Positions 22,108 to 28,893 of a stretch of DNA of 39,612 nt are shown here, one piece after another. The position numbers and the translations under genes were made by a program. Under the pieces are notes generated by a model. The model was not told the DNA's origin and ran no database searches. It was given only the letters and a program-made list of their open reading frames with translations. Within the stretch, counting starts at the first letter, position 1. Each line of letters opens with the position of its first letter. Origin of the DNA: Paractinoplanes rishiriensis (GTDB taxonomy: Bacteria; Actinomycetota; Actinomycetes; Mycobacteriales; Micromonosporaceae); contig NZ_BOMV01000098.1 of NCBI RefSeq assembly GCF_016862375.1, positions 1 through 39,612 of the forward strand. The letters are read 5' to 3'.

Positions 22108-23019
22108 CTACTGTGCGGGCGTCATGAAGAAGGTGAACCCGGCCGGCTCATCCGCTCGTGCCGCGGTCACCGGTGCCGGCCCGGCGGGCGGGACGGTGCT
22201 GTGGCCGCCGGCCATGTCGTGGGCGATGGTGGCTTCGATCCACGGTCGGTAGTAGCCGAGGTCGGTGTTGATGGTGGGCTTCTCGCACGGCGTGTCGGTG
22301 TTGGTTTCGCGGCTGAGCAGGCCGACGGCGACCCAGGTCCGGCCGCGGCCGGGCTGATATCGGTGTTGCAGGGTGGGTCCGCCGCTGTCACCGAAACAGG
22401 CGCCGGGTGAGACGCACAGTTCCCCGGCGCCGATGGCTCCGCCTTCGCACGCGGTGTCGGGCAGGCGGGTGACGTTGCGTTGGCGCAGCTGTTCCGGCAG
22501 GTCGGTGCCGGCGGGTACCGGGTATTCGGTGAGGCCCCAGCCGATGATCCGCGCGGGTCCGTGGTCGGCGTTCGGTCGGGCCGGCAGGGTGGCGAGGGGG
22601 CCGGGGATCGGGCGGTCGAGGCGCAGCACGGCGAGGTCGGCCGGCGGCCGGCCGGTCTGTTGCAGCCAGGCCCAGTCGGGTTGCAGCAGCACGGTGGCGC
22701 CGACGGCGGTGTGGCCGCCGCTGGTCCGGTTGGTCGAGCCGGTCCTCGTGCTGGCTAGTTCGGCGGTCACGGCGGTCACCGTCGGGTTGACGGTGAAGTC
22801 GGACAGGCAATGCGCCGCGGTGAGCGCGTATCGGGGCCGGATCTGGATGGCAGCGCATTTGAGGATGCCGAGCCCGGGGTAGGTCACGGCCAGGGCCGTC
22901 ATGCCCGGGTAGGGGTGCTGGGCTTGCTGGCCGTCGACGATCGCCGCGGCGGGCCCGGCGGTCGCGGCGAGCATCACGGTGGCGGCCACGGCGATGGTCG
23001 CTGATCTGAGGAGTGTCAT
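22108..23019 (-). CDS. secreted S1-family (chymotrypsin-fold) serine protease
   Basis: 303 aa with a clear Sec signal peptide (residues 1-26, basic start, Ala-rich core, GPAAA before the cut). The mature N-terminus IVDG (27-30) is the usual activation sequence of the fold, here generated directly by signal cleavage. The catalytic triad is visible: H70 in ALTAAHC, D128 in ADLAVLRL and S212 in CFGDSGGP. The residue six before the serine is Gly, not the Asp that gives trypsin its Arg/Lys preference, so chymotrypsin- or elastase-like specificity is more likely. Six or more cysteines fit disulfides of an exported enzyme. It stands alone, with no obvious immunity or substrate gene. Confidence 0.92.
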   Translation of the reverse strand: MTLLRSATIAVAATVMLAATAGPAAAIVDGQQAQHPYPGMTALAVTYPGLGILKCAAIQIRPRYALTAAHCLSDFTVNPTVTAVTAELASTRTGSTNRTSGGHTAVGATVLLQPDWAWLQQTGRPPADLAVLRLDRPIPGPLATLPARPNADHGPARIIGWGLTEYPVPAGTDLPEQLRQRNVTRLPDTACEGGAIGAGELCVSPGACFGDSGGPTLQHRYQPGRGRTWVAVGLLSRETNTDTPCEKPTINTDLGYYRPWIEATIAHDMAGGHSTVPPAGPAPVTAARADEPAGFTFFMTPAQ

Positions 23020-23242
23020 CGGGTCCGTTTCGTAGGGTTGGCCCGGCTCGGGGGTCGTGCCGGGTTGCTATTCGGGTTGGGGCACCGGCAGCTGCCGGGT
23101 TTCCTCGGCTGCTGGCGCCGATCGCCACGCACGGCACTGCCCGTTGGCACGGCCCTGTGCGATGGCGAGTTCCGGTGATGTGACGTCGCCGCGCGGACCG
23201 CACGGGTGACGGGGGCCGCGTGGGCGGCGGCGGCCTGGCGGC

Positions 23243-23539
23243 CTATGTGTGGCTGTCCGGGTCGGTGAGCGGCTGCGGATGGGGCTCTTTGGCGACCTGC
23301 ACGATGGCGATGGCGGCCAGCAACAGCGTTTCGGATTTGTGTTCTTGCATGCGCAGGCTGAGCCACACGTCGGCGACCGTTTCGAAGTCGGTGGCTCCAG
23401 CGGCGAGCTCGGCGCGGACCTTCACCACCGTTTCCTCAAGTCTGGGTAGTACCCGTTCGTAGTCGGCCCGGGCCGCGGCGATGACCGGCGCTGGAGGCAG
23501 AGGCCGGCGGCCGCCGGGTGTGCTGGTCGGATCGGTCAT
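23243..23539 (-). CDS. hypothetical helical protein
   Basis: 98 aa from ATG at 23539, preceded by CAGGAGGA, a strong Shine-Dalgarno. A helical body (ADYERVLPRLEETVVKVRAE, then FETVADVWLSLRMQEHKSET and LLLAAIAIVQVAKEPH) is flanked by Pro-rich ends. It is not recognised. Coding-like sequence in the same frame extends about 35 codons upstream (PHDPQLAPRAGPHGTAVVDA), so the natural protein may start further left on the minus strand, at 23673, with one frameshift between. Confidence 0.6.
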   Translation of the reverse strand: MTDPTSTPGGRRPLPPAPVIAAARADYERVLPRLEETVVKVRAELAAGATDFETVADVWLSLRMQEHKSETLLLAAIAIVQVAKEPHPQPLTDPDSHT

Positions 23540-23673
23540 TGGTCCTCCTGAATGTTTGGCCGCGGGGTGGGTGAGCGCGTCGACGACTGCGGTGCCGTGC
23601 GGACCGGCCCTCGGGGCCAGCTGCGGGTCGTGTGGGCTTGTCGACGACGAGCGAGGTCGTCGGGCGGTGTCAT
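23536..23673 (-). CDS. small coupled ORF, possibly the 5' part of the next gene
   Basis: 45 codons from ATG at 23673, overlapping the TGA of the endonuclease/exonuclease/phosphatase gene as ATGA, and ending in a TGA that overlaps the ATG at 23539. The first 11 codons (MTPPDDLARRR) are protein-like. From about 23640 the signal moves back one base to the frame of the 98-aa protein. A single gene of about 143 aa with a one-base deletion explains both reading frames. Confidence 0.4.
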   Translation of the reverse strand: MTPPDDLARRRQAHTTRSWPRGPVRTAPQSSTRSPTPRPNIQEDQ

Positions 23674-24641
23674 GCCGGTGGCGACGCCTGGTCGGCGCTG
23701 GAGTCCGTGGTGAGGGCGAGGGTGCAGCTGATGCGGCGGTGGTCGGAGTAGCGCGGCGGTGGGAATCCGTCGGGGAGGTGGACGCGGTACGAGCCGGGCA
23801 CCACCTGGGCGGTTTGCAGTAGCGCGGTGTTGGCGAGCAGGTAGTCGATGTGCAGTCCGTTGTCACCTGTTGGTGGGAACGGTCGGGCTGCTTGCGGGTC
23901 GTGTTCGGCGAGGTGGTGGAAGCCGGCGCCGTTGCGGCGCCCGGGTACGGCGGGCTCGGCCGGTTCCGGGTCGTGCCAGGTGCCGATGAGCCGGTCGACG
24001 GCGCGGGTGTCCGGGGTCCAGGTGCCGTCGGGTTGTGGCCGGTATTGGTAGTCGAGCCGGCCGGGCGGTTGGTGTCCCCAGAACGGCACGGGTAGGTGGG
24101 GTCCGGAGCTGGTGGAGTTGAGGTCCCCGGCGATCAGGGTCGGGGTGGTGCTGGTGCCGTATTGGGCGAGCAGGCGGGCGCGGGCCAAACGCTGGTCGCT
24201 GTTGTGGTGTGACCAGTGCTCGACGTACACGTGCAAGGCTGTGTCGGGGTGCTGGCGCAGGCTGAACCGGGCGAGGTTGCGTTTGTCGTCGAACTCCGGT
24301 TCCTCGCCGGCGGACAGGCGCAGCACGGTGGGGTCGTAGATGATCGCGGTGCCGAGCGGGCCGGTGAACAGTTCCCCGACGTAGGGCCGGCCGAGCGCGG
24401 CGCTGAGCTGGTTGATCGCGGTGCAGAACGGGCGCCGTCCCCGGCGATGCCAGAATTTCGCCTCGCACAGCGCGATCACGTCCGGCACGGGTGGTTCGGC
24501 GAACGCCGCGATCAGGTTGCCCAGGCGGTGCGACCCGTCCGGTTGCAGCCCGCCGCCCTGGTAGTTGAACAGCGACAGGGTCAACTCGCACCGCGAAGCA
24601 GGTACCCCGGTGGGATCCGGCGGCAGGTCGGGGGCGGTCAT
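23670..24641 (-). CDS. endonuclease/exonuclease/phosphatase (EEP) family protein
   Basis: A 323-aa protein with the EEP fold: LTLSLFNYQGGG at the N-terminus, the metal-binding Glu in VIALCEAKFW (E60), the catalytic His in YVEHWSHHN (H142), GDLNST (172-177), and a C-terminal HIDYLLAN followed by YSDHRRISC, the SDH that closes the active site. EEP enzymes hydrolyse phosphodiester or phosphomonoester bonds in DNA, RNA, lipids or nucleotides; the substrate cannot be read here. There is no signal peptide, so it is probably cytoplasmic. The ATG at 24641 overlaps the TGA of the TraB-like gene as ATGA, and its own TGA overlaps the next ATG: it is central in a translationally coupled operon. Confidence 0.85.
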   Translation of the reverse strand: MTAPDLPPDPTGVPASRCELTLSLFNYQGGGLQPDGSHRLGNLIAAFAEPPVPDVIALCEAKFWHRRGRRPFCTAINQLSAALGRPYVGELFTGPLGTAIIYDPTVLRLSAGEEPEFDDKRNLARFSLRQHPDTALHVYVEHWSHHNSDQRLARARLLAQYGTSTTPTLIAGDLNSTSSGPHLPVPFWGHQPPGRLDYQYRPQPDGTWTPDTRAVDRLIGTWHDPEPAEPAVPGRRNGAGFHHLAEHDPQAARPFPPTGDNGLHIDYLLANTALLQTAQVVPGSYRVHLPDGFPPPRYSDHRRISCTLALTTDSSADQASPPA

Positions 24642-25429
24642 CGGGTGGCCTCGAGCGGCCGGCGGCGGCTGGTCAGGGCTTGCCAGGCGGCGCGGCCCAG
24701 TGGGGGCAGTGTGGTGATGGTGCGCCATTGGTCGGTGGCGGTGGTGTGGAGGCCGCGACGGGTCAGTCCGTGGTGTAGGCCGGGTAGGTGTTTGGCGCCC
24801 CAGATGAGCACGATGTCGCGGTCGGTGCCGTCGAAACCGTCGAGGGCGAGGGTTTCCCGGTCGCCGAACAGCACCGGGTGCAGGGCCGCGGCGTTGCGGG
24901 GCGGTCGCGGGTCGGTGCGGCTGGCGGCGAGCAGCCGCATGCCCAAGGTCAGCTGGAACAGCAACTTCGCGCGTTCCCGCCGGTCGTACGGCCGCTGGCG
25001 GCGTTTGCTGCGGTGGGTGATGTGGTCGCGGACGGCGGGCTCGCCGGCGCGGCGGATGATGTCGAGGTAGCTCAGGTCGCGGATCTGCCAGTGCGGCGGG
25101 TAGCCCAGTCCGTCGATCTGCCCGATCAGGCCGAGGGCGGCGAACCGCTGTTTCTCCAGCTCGTGCAGGCGGTGCAGGCCAGCCACGGCCGAGTGTTCGG
25201 CGTCGGTGACCTCCGGCGCGTCGCATGGCAGCAGGATCGATCCCTCGCAGTGCGCGGCGGCGCCGCCTGCGGTGAGCAGGGCGATGGTTTCGCGGAGTCC
25301 GGTGAAGTACGCGGGGTCACCGAAATGCATGGTGGCGATCAGGGTGACCCGCCGGCCGGTACTCGGGTGGATGTAGTGGCGGATCGGGGTTTGTAGCCGG
25401 TCGCCGGTGACCCGTAGGTAGTCGGTCAT
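24638..25429 (-). CDS. TraB/PrgY/GumN (TIKI)-like protein
   Basis: 263 aa. The N-terminal VTLIATMHFGDPAYFTGLRE followed by AAHCEGSILLP matches the T-x-H-x-G...E signature of the TraB/PrgY/GumN superfamily, and the C-terminal DIVLIWGAKHLPGLHHGL matches its VxxGxxHxxGL closing motif. The two His-containing motifs and the Glu are the putative metal ligands of these proteins, some of which (TIKI) are proteases and others (PrgY) block peptide pheromone signalling. The middle has a basic segment THRSKRRQRPYDRRER. There are no membrane helices, unlike PrgY. It is coupled downstream to the EEP gene by ATGA. The molecular substrate is unknown. Confidence 0.75.
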   Translation of the reverse strand: MTDYLRVTGDRLQTPIRHYIHPSTGRRVTLIATMHFGDPAYFTGLRETIALLTAGGAAAHCEGSILLPCDAPEVTDAEHSAVAGLHRLHELEKQRFAALGLIGQIDGLGYPPHWQIRDLSYLDIIRRAGEPAVRDHITHRSKRRQRPYDRRERAKLLFQLTLGMRLLAASRTDPRPPRNAAALHPVLFGDRETLALDGFDGTDRDIVLIWGAKHLPGLHHGLTRRGLHTTATDQWRTITTLPPLGRAAWQALTSRRRPLEATR

Positions 25430-25566
25430 AGCGTCAGGGGAGTCCTTGCTGGAAGGTGAAGGGGGAGCCGGCCTGTGCGTGGCCGGGCGGCTGTGTCGGC
25501 TGGGCGGCAGTGGTGGTTGGACGGCGCTGGGGTAGGTGCTTCGGGTGTGGCTGGCGTTGGTGTCAT
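25426..25566 (-). CDS. small Pro-rich coupled ORF
   Basis: 46 codons from ATG at 25566 (ATGA overlap with the GNAT stop) to a TGA that overlaps the TraB-like ATG as ATGA. The product is Pro/Thr/Ala-rich and unrecognised. In the second half another frame, ending at 25434 with GHAQAGSPFTFQQGLP, has better GC3, so the exact product is unsure. Overlaps at both ends make translation through this spacer likely whatever the peptide does. Confidence 0.35.
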   Translation of the reverse strand: MTPTPATPEAPTPAPSNHHCRPADTAARPRTGRLPLHLPARTPLTL

Positions 25567-26168
25567 TGCGGTGGGGATGGTTCGCGGCGCAGCGGCTGCA
25601 GGGTGATCGCCGCGGTGATGCCCACCGGTAGTCCCGTGCTGTGGTAGCCGGCGTGGGCGGCGGCTGCGATCAGCGAGGGGATCAGCACCGTGTAGCTGGG
25701 CATCGGCGGTCCGTCGGGGCCGGTGTCGGCGAGCAGGGCGCTGCCCAGACCCCGGCGTTGCCGGCCGGGCTTGACCGCGAGCAGCAGCAGATGCCGGTGC
25801 GCGTCGGCGGGATGCACTTCGGCGAGCCGGGCGTCCAGGTGGGCGGCACGGCGCGGTTCCGCGGTGTCGCCGGGCAGGAGCAGGCCGGGTGGATGCGCGC
25901 CGTCGGTGCAGGTGGTCCAGGCAGCTCCGGCGAGGATCTCGCCGTCCCGCTCGACGACCCGGAAGACCACCCGCCCGCCGGTGTGGCCGGCGAGGTGGCG
26001 CAGGTGGTCGCGGACCGACGGCGCCCGGCGTGCCGGGGCCGGTTGCAGCCACCAGGCGAGCGCGGTCTGCTCCAGCGCCGGAGTCATCGCATCGATCAGC
26101 CGGGCGGTGTCCCAGGTACCGGCGGTGCGGATGGTCAGGGCGAGGTCGGCGGGCATCGGCTTCAACAC
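25563..26168 (-). CDS. GNAT-family N-acetyltransferase
   Basis: A 201-aa protein with the acetyl-CoA binding signature HLLLLAVKPGRQRRGLGSAL (motif A, R/Q-x-x-G-x-G/A), preceded by strands VVFRVVERDGEILAGAAWTT typical of the fold. GNAT enzymes transfer an acetyl group to amines on small molecules or proteins; the acceptor is not deducible. The start is ambiguous: AGGAG lies 2, 5 and 14 bases before GTG (26168), TTG (26165) and ATG (26156) respectively, and TTG fits spacing best. It is the first clear gene of the coupled GNAT / small ORF / TraB-like / EEP / small protein operon. Confidence 0.8.
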   Translation of the reverse strand: MLKPMPADLALTIRTAGTWDTARLIDAMTPALEQTALAWWLQPAPARRAPSVRDHLRHLAGHTGGRVVFRVVERDGEILAGAAWTTCTDGAHPPGLLLPGDTAEPRRAAHLDARLAEVHPADAHRHLLLLAVKPGRQRRGLGSALLADTGPDGPPMPSYTVLIPSLIAAAAHAGYHSTGLPVGITAAITLQPLRREPSPPQ

Positions 26169-26257
26169 GGCTCCTGGTCGCGGCCGGTGCCGCCGGGTTC
26201 ACGGAGCAGGGACGCCGACGACGGCAACGGGCGCGCGACGTGATGGGTGCTGCTCAT
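26162..26257 (-). CDS. possible 31-codon leader ORF before the GNAT gene
   Basis: ATG at 26257 with GGAAAGAG just upstream; it reads MSSTHHVARPLPSSASLLRE, then PGGTGRDQEPC, and its TGA overlaps the GNAT start codons. Too short to recognise; a translated leader coupling ribosomes into the operon is one reading. Confidence 0.25.
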   Translation of the reverse strand: MSSTHHVARPLPSSASLLREPGGTGRDQEPC

Positions 26258-26360
26258 CGGGCTCTTTCCACGAGGCAATGTGCGAAACCAGCGGGAGGGC
26301 GATACCTGGCGCAGCTGGCAGCGGCGCTGTCCTGAGCTGCAAGCTCGCCCGTGGGTGGGT

Positions 26361-26411
26361 GCTGGGTGTGCTGGCCGCGGTGTCCACCATGACGGGGCCA
26401 GCACACCCAGC
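26361..26411. repeat. perfect 16-bp inverted repeat
   Basis: GCTGGGTGTGCTGGCC (26361-26376) and its exact complement (26396-26411) flank a 19-base loop. It lies in the 26169-26716 gap, between the end of the PLP-decarboxylase gene and the GNAT operon; a smaller stem (GGACCGCC/GGCGGTCC) follows at about 26417-26440. There is no T tract on the minus strand. Confidence 0.6.
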
Positions 26412-26521
26412 CCGGCGGACCGCCACGGGAGCAGGCGGTCCCTTGGGTGTCTGCCGGCCGTGGGGTCGACGCGGCAGGCACCCGGTGGGAAGGCTTTTCA
26501 GTTGGTGCCGGGTGTGGGCTG

Positions 26522-26575
26522 GCCGGTGGTGGTGTGCCTGCGAGGCAGGCCGCGGGGTGGCACACCACCACCGGC
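26522..26575. repeat. perfect 17-bp inverted repeat
   Basis: GCCGGTGGTGGTGTGCC (26522-26538) and its exact complement (26559-26575) flank a 20-base loop. With the 26361 repeat it makes the 548-base gap downstream of the decarboxylase gene highly structured; apart from the 31-codon ORF at its edge no gene was seen in that gap. Transcription termination by stacked stems is the simplest role. Confidence 0.6.
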
Positions 26576-26716
26576 GCCGGGACCGGACATCGCGTACTCG
26601 GGGCGCCGCGATACCGGTCTGTGCCGGGAACCGCTGGCGACGGCGCGTTCCTCGGCGGGTTGAAGGTCGTGGCGGTTCGTGGCCGGCCGCGGGCACCGTG
26701 CCGCGAGGGTTGTGGG

Positions 26717-27910
26717 TCATGCGGGCCGCCGGTGGTTGCGGCGTCGTTGGCGGGGCACGCCGGGGTGGGGGGTTTGTCCGGCGAGGTCGGTGCAGAATTC
26801 GTCGATCCACTCCTGCCGGAGGCCGGGCATGCAGATGATCCGGCCGGTGTGCTGGTCGCCGCCGAGCACCCACGGCTGGGGCAGGGGTGCGGCAGGTTGG
26901 GCGAGGGTGATGGTGAAGGCGGGCCATTCCCAGTGGGACGGCCAGCCGAGGTGTCGCAACCGGTCGTGGGTGTAGGCGGCGAGCCGGCGGGCCTGCTCGG
27001 CACGCTGGTGGTGGGTTTCGAGACCGCCGCCGGTGGTCAGGGACCAGTGCAGCAGCAGGGGGGTATGACCGCTGCGGGAACCGGCGATGGTCGTATCGGT
27101 GGCCCCGATGTAGGCGACCTCACCGCCGGGATGGTCCGGTCGGCGGGGGTAGAGCAGCACGGCGCAGGGCATCAGAGTGGACAGGTATTTATGGCCCGAG
27201 ATGACCAGGCTGGTAGCGCCCGCGGTGAACCCGAACCGCGGCTGATCGGGGAGCAGGGCGAGGGGGATGCCGGCCAGGGCGGCGTCGACATGGATACGCC
27301 GCCGGCTGATGCCCAGGTCGTCGCACAGGCCGGCGATGCCGGCGACGTCGTCGACGGCTTCGGTTTCGGTGGTGCCGACGGTGGCCACGATCGCCGCCGG
27401 CCGGCCACGGAAGCACAGCAGCTGAGCACGCAGTTCGTCGAGGCTGATCCGGCCGTGCGCATCGGTGCGGATCTGCACCAGCGGAGCCCGGACGAGGCGG
27501 GCGGCTTTCGCGGCGGAGTAATGCGCGGCGGTCGAGGCGTAGACGACGACATCGGGGTAGGCAGTCGCGGCTTCGTCGATAGCGTGGATGGTTCCTTCGG
27601 TCGCACCGGACGCGACGTACCCCCACACCTGCTCCCCGGCGCCGAACAGCGCGCCCAGCCGGCGGACCACGTCGATCTCATAGCTTTTGCTGTGGTTGCG
27701 GCCGTGCCCGTCGGTCCAGGGATCACCGACGTTGTTGAGCAACTGCCCGGTCAGGATCGCCGCGAGGTCGGGGTAGGTGCGGTCTGTCGCACCGGGGAAC
27801 GCCAGGTGATACCGGCGGTCGGCCGCCCACCGGGACCCTTCCAGGGCGGCCAGCACATTCAACGGCAGTTGTTGTTGCGCGTCGGCGGGCAGCATGGCGG
27901 GTACGGTCAC
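26717..27910 (-). CDS. PLP-dependent group II amino-acid decarboxylase, histidine-decarboxylase-like
   Basis: A 397-aa type I-fold PLP enzyme. Visible signatures: YVASGATEGTIHAI (98-111, phosphate-binding), YASTAAHYSAAKAARL with H130 stacking on the cofactor ring, VGTTETEAVDDV (178-189), HVDAALAGIPL with D209 contacting the pyridine nitrogen, and SGHKYL with K241 forming the Schiff base. Spacing and the HVDAALAG and SGHKY forms match PLP-dependent histidine decarboxylases (around 380-390 aa); the substrate could still be another amino acid. GTG at 27910 overlaps the TGA of the upstream gene as GTGA. With the APC permease two genes upstream it resembles substrate/amine exchange or biogenic-amine biosynthesis systems. 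Confidence 0.88.
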   Translation of the reverse strand: MTVPAMLPADAQQQLPLNVLAALEGSRWAADRRYHLAFPGATDRTYPDLAAILTGQLLNNVGDPWTDGHGRNHSKSYEIDVVRRLGALFGAGEQVWGYVASGATEGTIHAIDEAATAYPDVVVYASTAAHYSAAKAARLVRAPLVQIRTDAHGRISLDELRAQLLCFRGRPAAIVATVGTTETEAVDDVAGIAGLCDDLGISRRRIHVDAALAGIPLALLPDQPRFGFTAGATSLVISGHKYLSTLMPCAVLLYPRRPDHPGGEVAYIGATDTTIAGSRSGHTPLLLHWSLTTGGGLETHHQRAEQARRLAAYTHDRLRHLGWPSHWEWPAFTITLAQPAAPLPQPWVLGGDQHTGRIICMPGLRQEWIDEFCTDLAGQTPHPGVPRQRRRNHRRPA

Positions 27911-28893
27911 GACCGGCCTCGCCCGGTCCGGCGGCGGGTGGCTGCTTCACGGCGGGCGTGGTCGGCTTCGTGCAGGGCCCGGTCGAGTTCCCACATCCAG
28001 CGCAGCAGCTGCCCGTACCCGGATTGCTGGTACAGGGTTTCCAGCTCCACGTGCGCGAACGGGTACGGCGCTTGCAGCCGGAACAGGCTCAGCGCCCGGT
28101 GGGCGTGAACGGTGGTCACGTTGTGGTCGGTGGCGCAGCGCCGGTCGGCGATGATGACCTGCTGGTCGACGGGGTCGGCCGAGCCGGTGGCGAGGAAGAG
28201 GAAGACGCCGGGGATGTCCATCTCGTTGGTGGCCGTTTGGCAGACCTGCGCGAAGGCGCCGGTGTGGGTGTCCAGGCTCGACAGCCCGAGGCCCAGGTAG
28301 ACGGCGTCGGCGGTCATGCCGTCGTCGCTGCGGTTGGCGATCTGTTCGCGCAGATCCCAGACCAGGCGGGGGTCGCGGCCGCGGACCTGCCCGGTCAGCG
28401 ACGACAGCAGCGGGACGGGGTGCTGCGATTCCGGTCCGGCTTTCCACAGCCGGGTCGCGGCGCGTACGACGGTCAGCTGTGACGAGCGTGATCCTGGGTC
28501 GGCGGGTTGGGTGAACAGGTAGGCCAGGGCGTACGCGGACAGCGGGGTGCGGTAGCGCAGTCGCCAGGCTTGGCTGCCGTGGTTGACGCTGAACTCCCGT
28601 AGTCGGTGGAACACCTGCCACTGCAGGTCATAGGCCTGCCACTGCGCCAGCTCGGCGGCTTCCTCGCAGGCGCGCTGCTGGTTGGCCAGCAGCCCTGGCG
28701 GCAGCTGATCAGCTGCCCGCTGCCCGTCCCACTGCCCGGCCGGCTGCCGGCCGGCCGGCGACGGGTCTGTCGGGTTGTGCGCTTGGGCCATCAGGCTGCT
28801 CGCGGTACCTTCGGCAGACGGTTCGGGGGCGGGTTCGAGCAGCAGGCGCATCGCGCTGGCGCGCGACGGAGTCAGGTAGGCAGGAAGGCTCAT
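27907..28893 (-). CDS. unknown protein between permease and decarboxylase
   Basis: 328 aa, ATG at 28893 overlapping the permease TGA as ATGA, and its own TGA overlapping the decarboxylase GTG: it is locked between them by translation. It is not recognised. The N-terminal 60 residues are Pro/Gln/Ala-rich and probably disordered. The body is mixed alpha/beta with QAYDLQWQVFHRLREFSVNH, SAYALAYLFTQPADPGSR, a segment MTADAVYLGLGLSSLDTHTG, and ATNEMDIPGVFLFLATGSAD, VIIADRRCATDHNVT. The C-terminus is a basic helix. The operon position suggests a partner or modifier of the amine pathway, inferred only. Confidence 0.65.
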   Translation of the reverse strand: MSLPAYLTPSRASAMRLLLEPAPEPSAEGTASSLMAQAHNPTDPSPAGRQPAGQWDGQRAADQLPPGLLANQQRACEEAAELAQWQAYDLQWQVFHRLREFSVNHGSQAWRLRYRTPLSAYALAYLFTQPADPGSRSSQLTVVRAATRLWKAGPESQHPVPLLSSLTGQVRGRDPRLVWDLREQIANRSDDGMTADAVYLGLGLSSLDTHTGAFAQVCQTATNEMDIPGVFLFLATGSADPVDQQVIIADRRCATDHNVTTVHAHRALSLFRLQAPYPFAHVELETLYQQSGYGQLLRWMWELDRALHEADHARREAATRRRTGRGRS

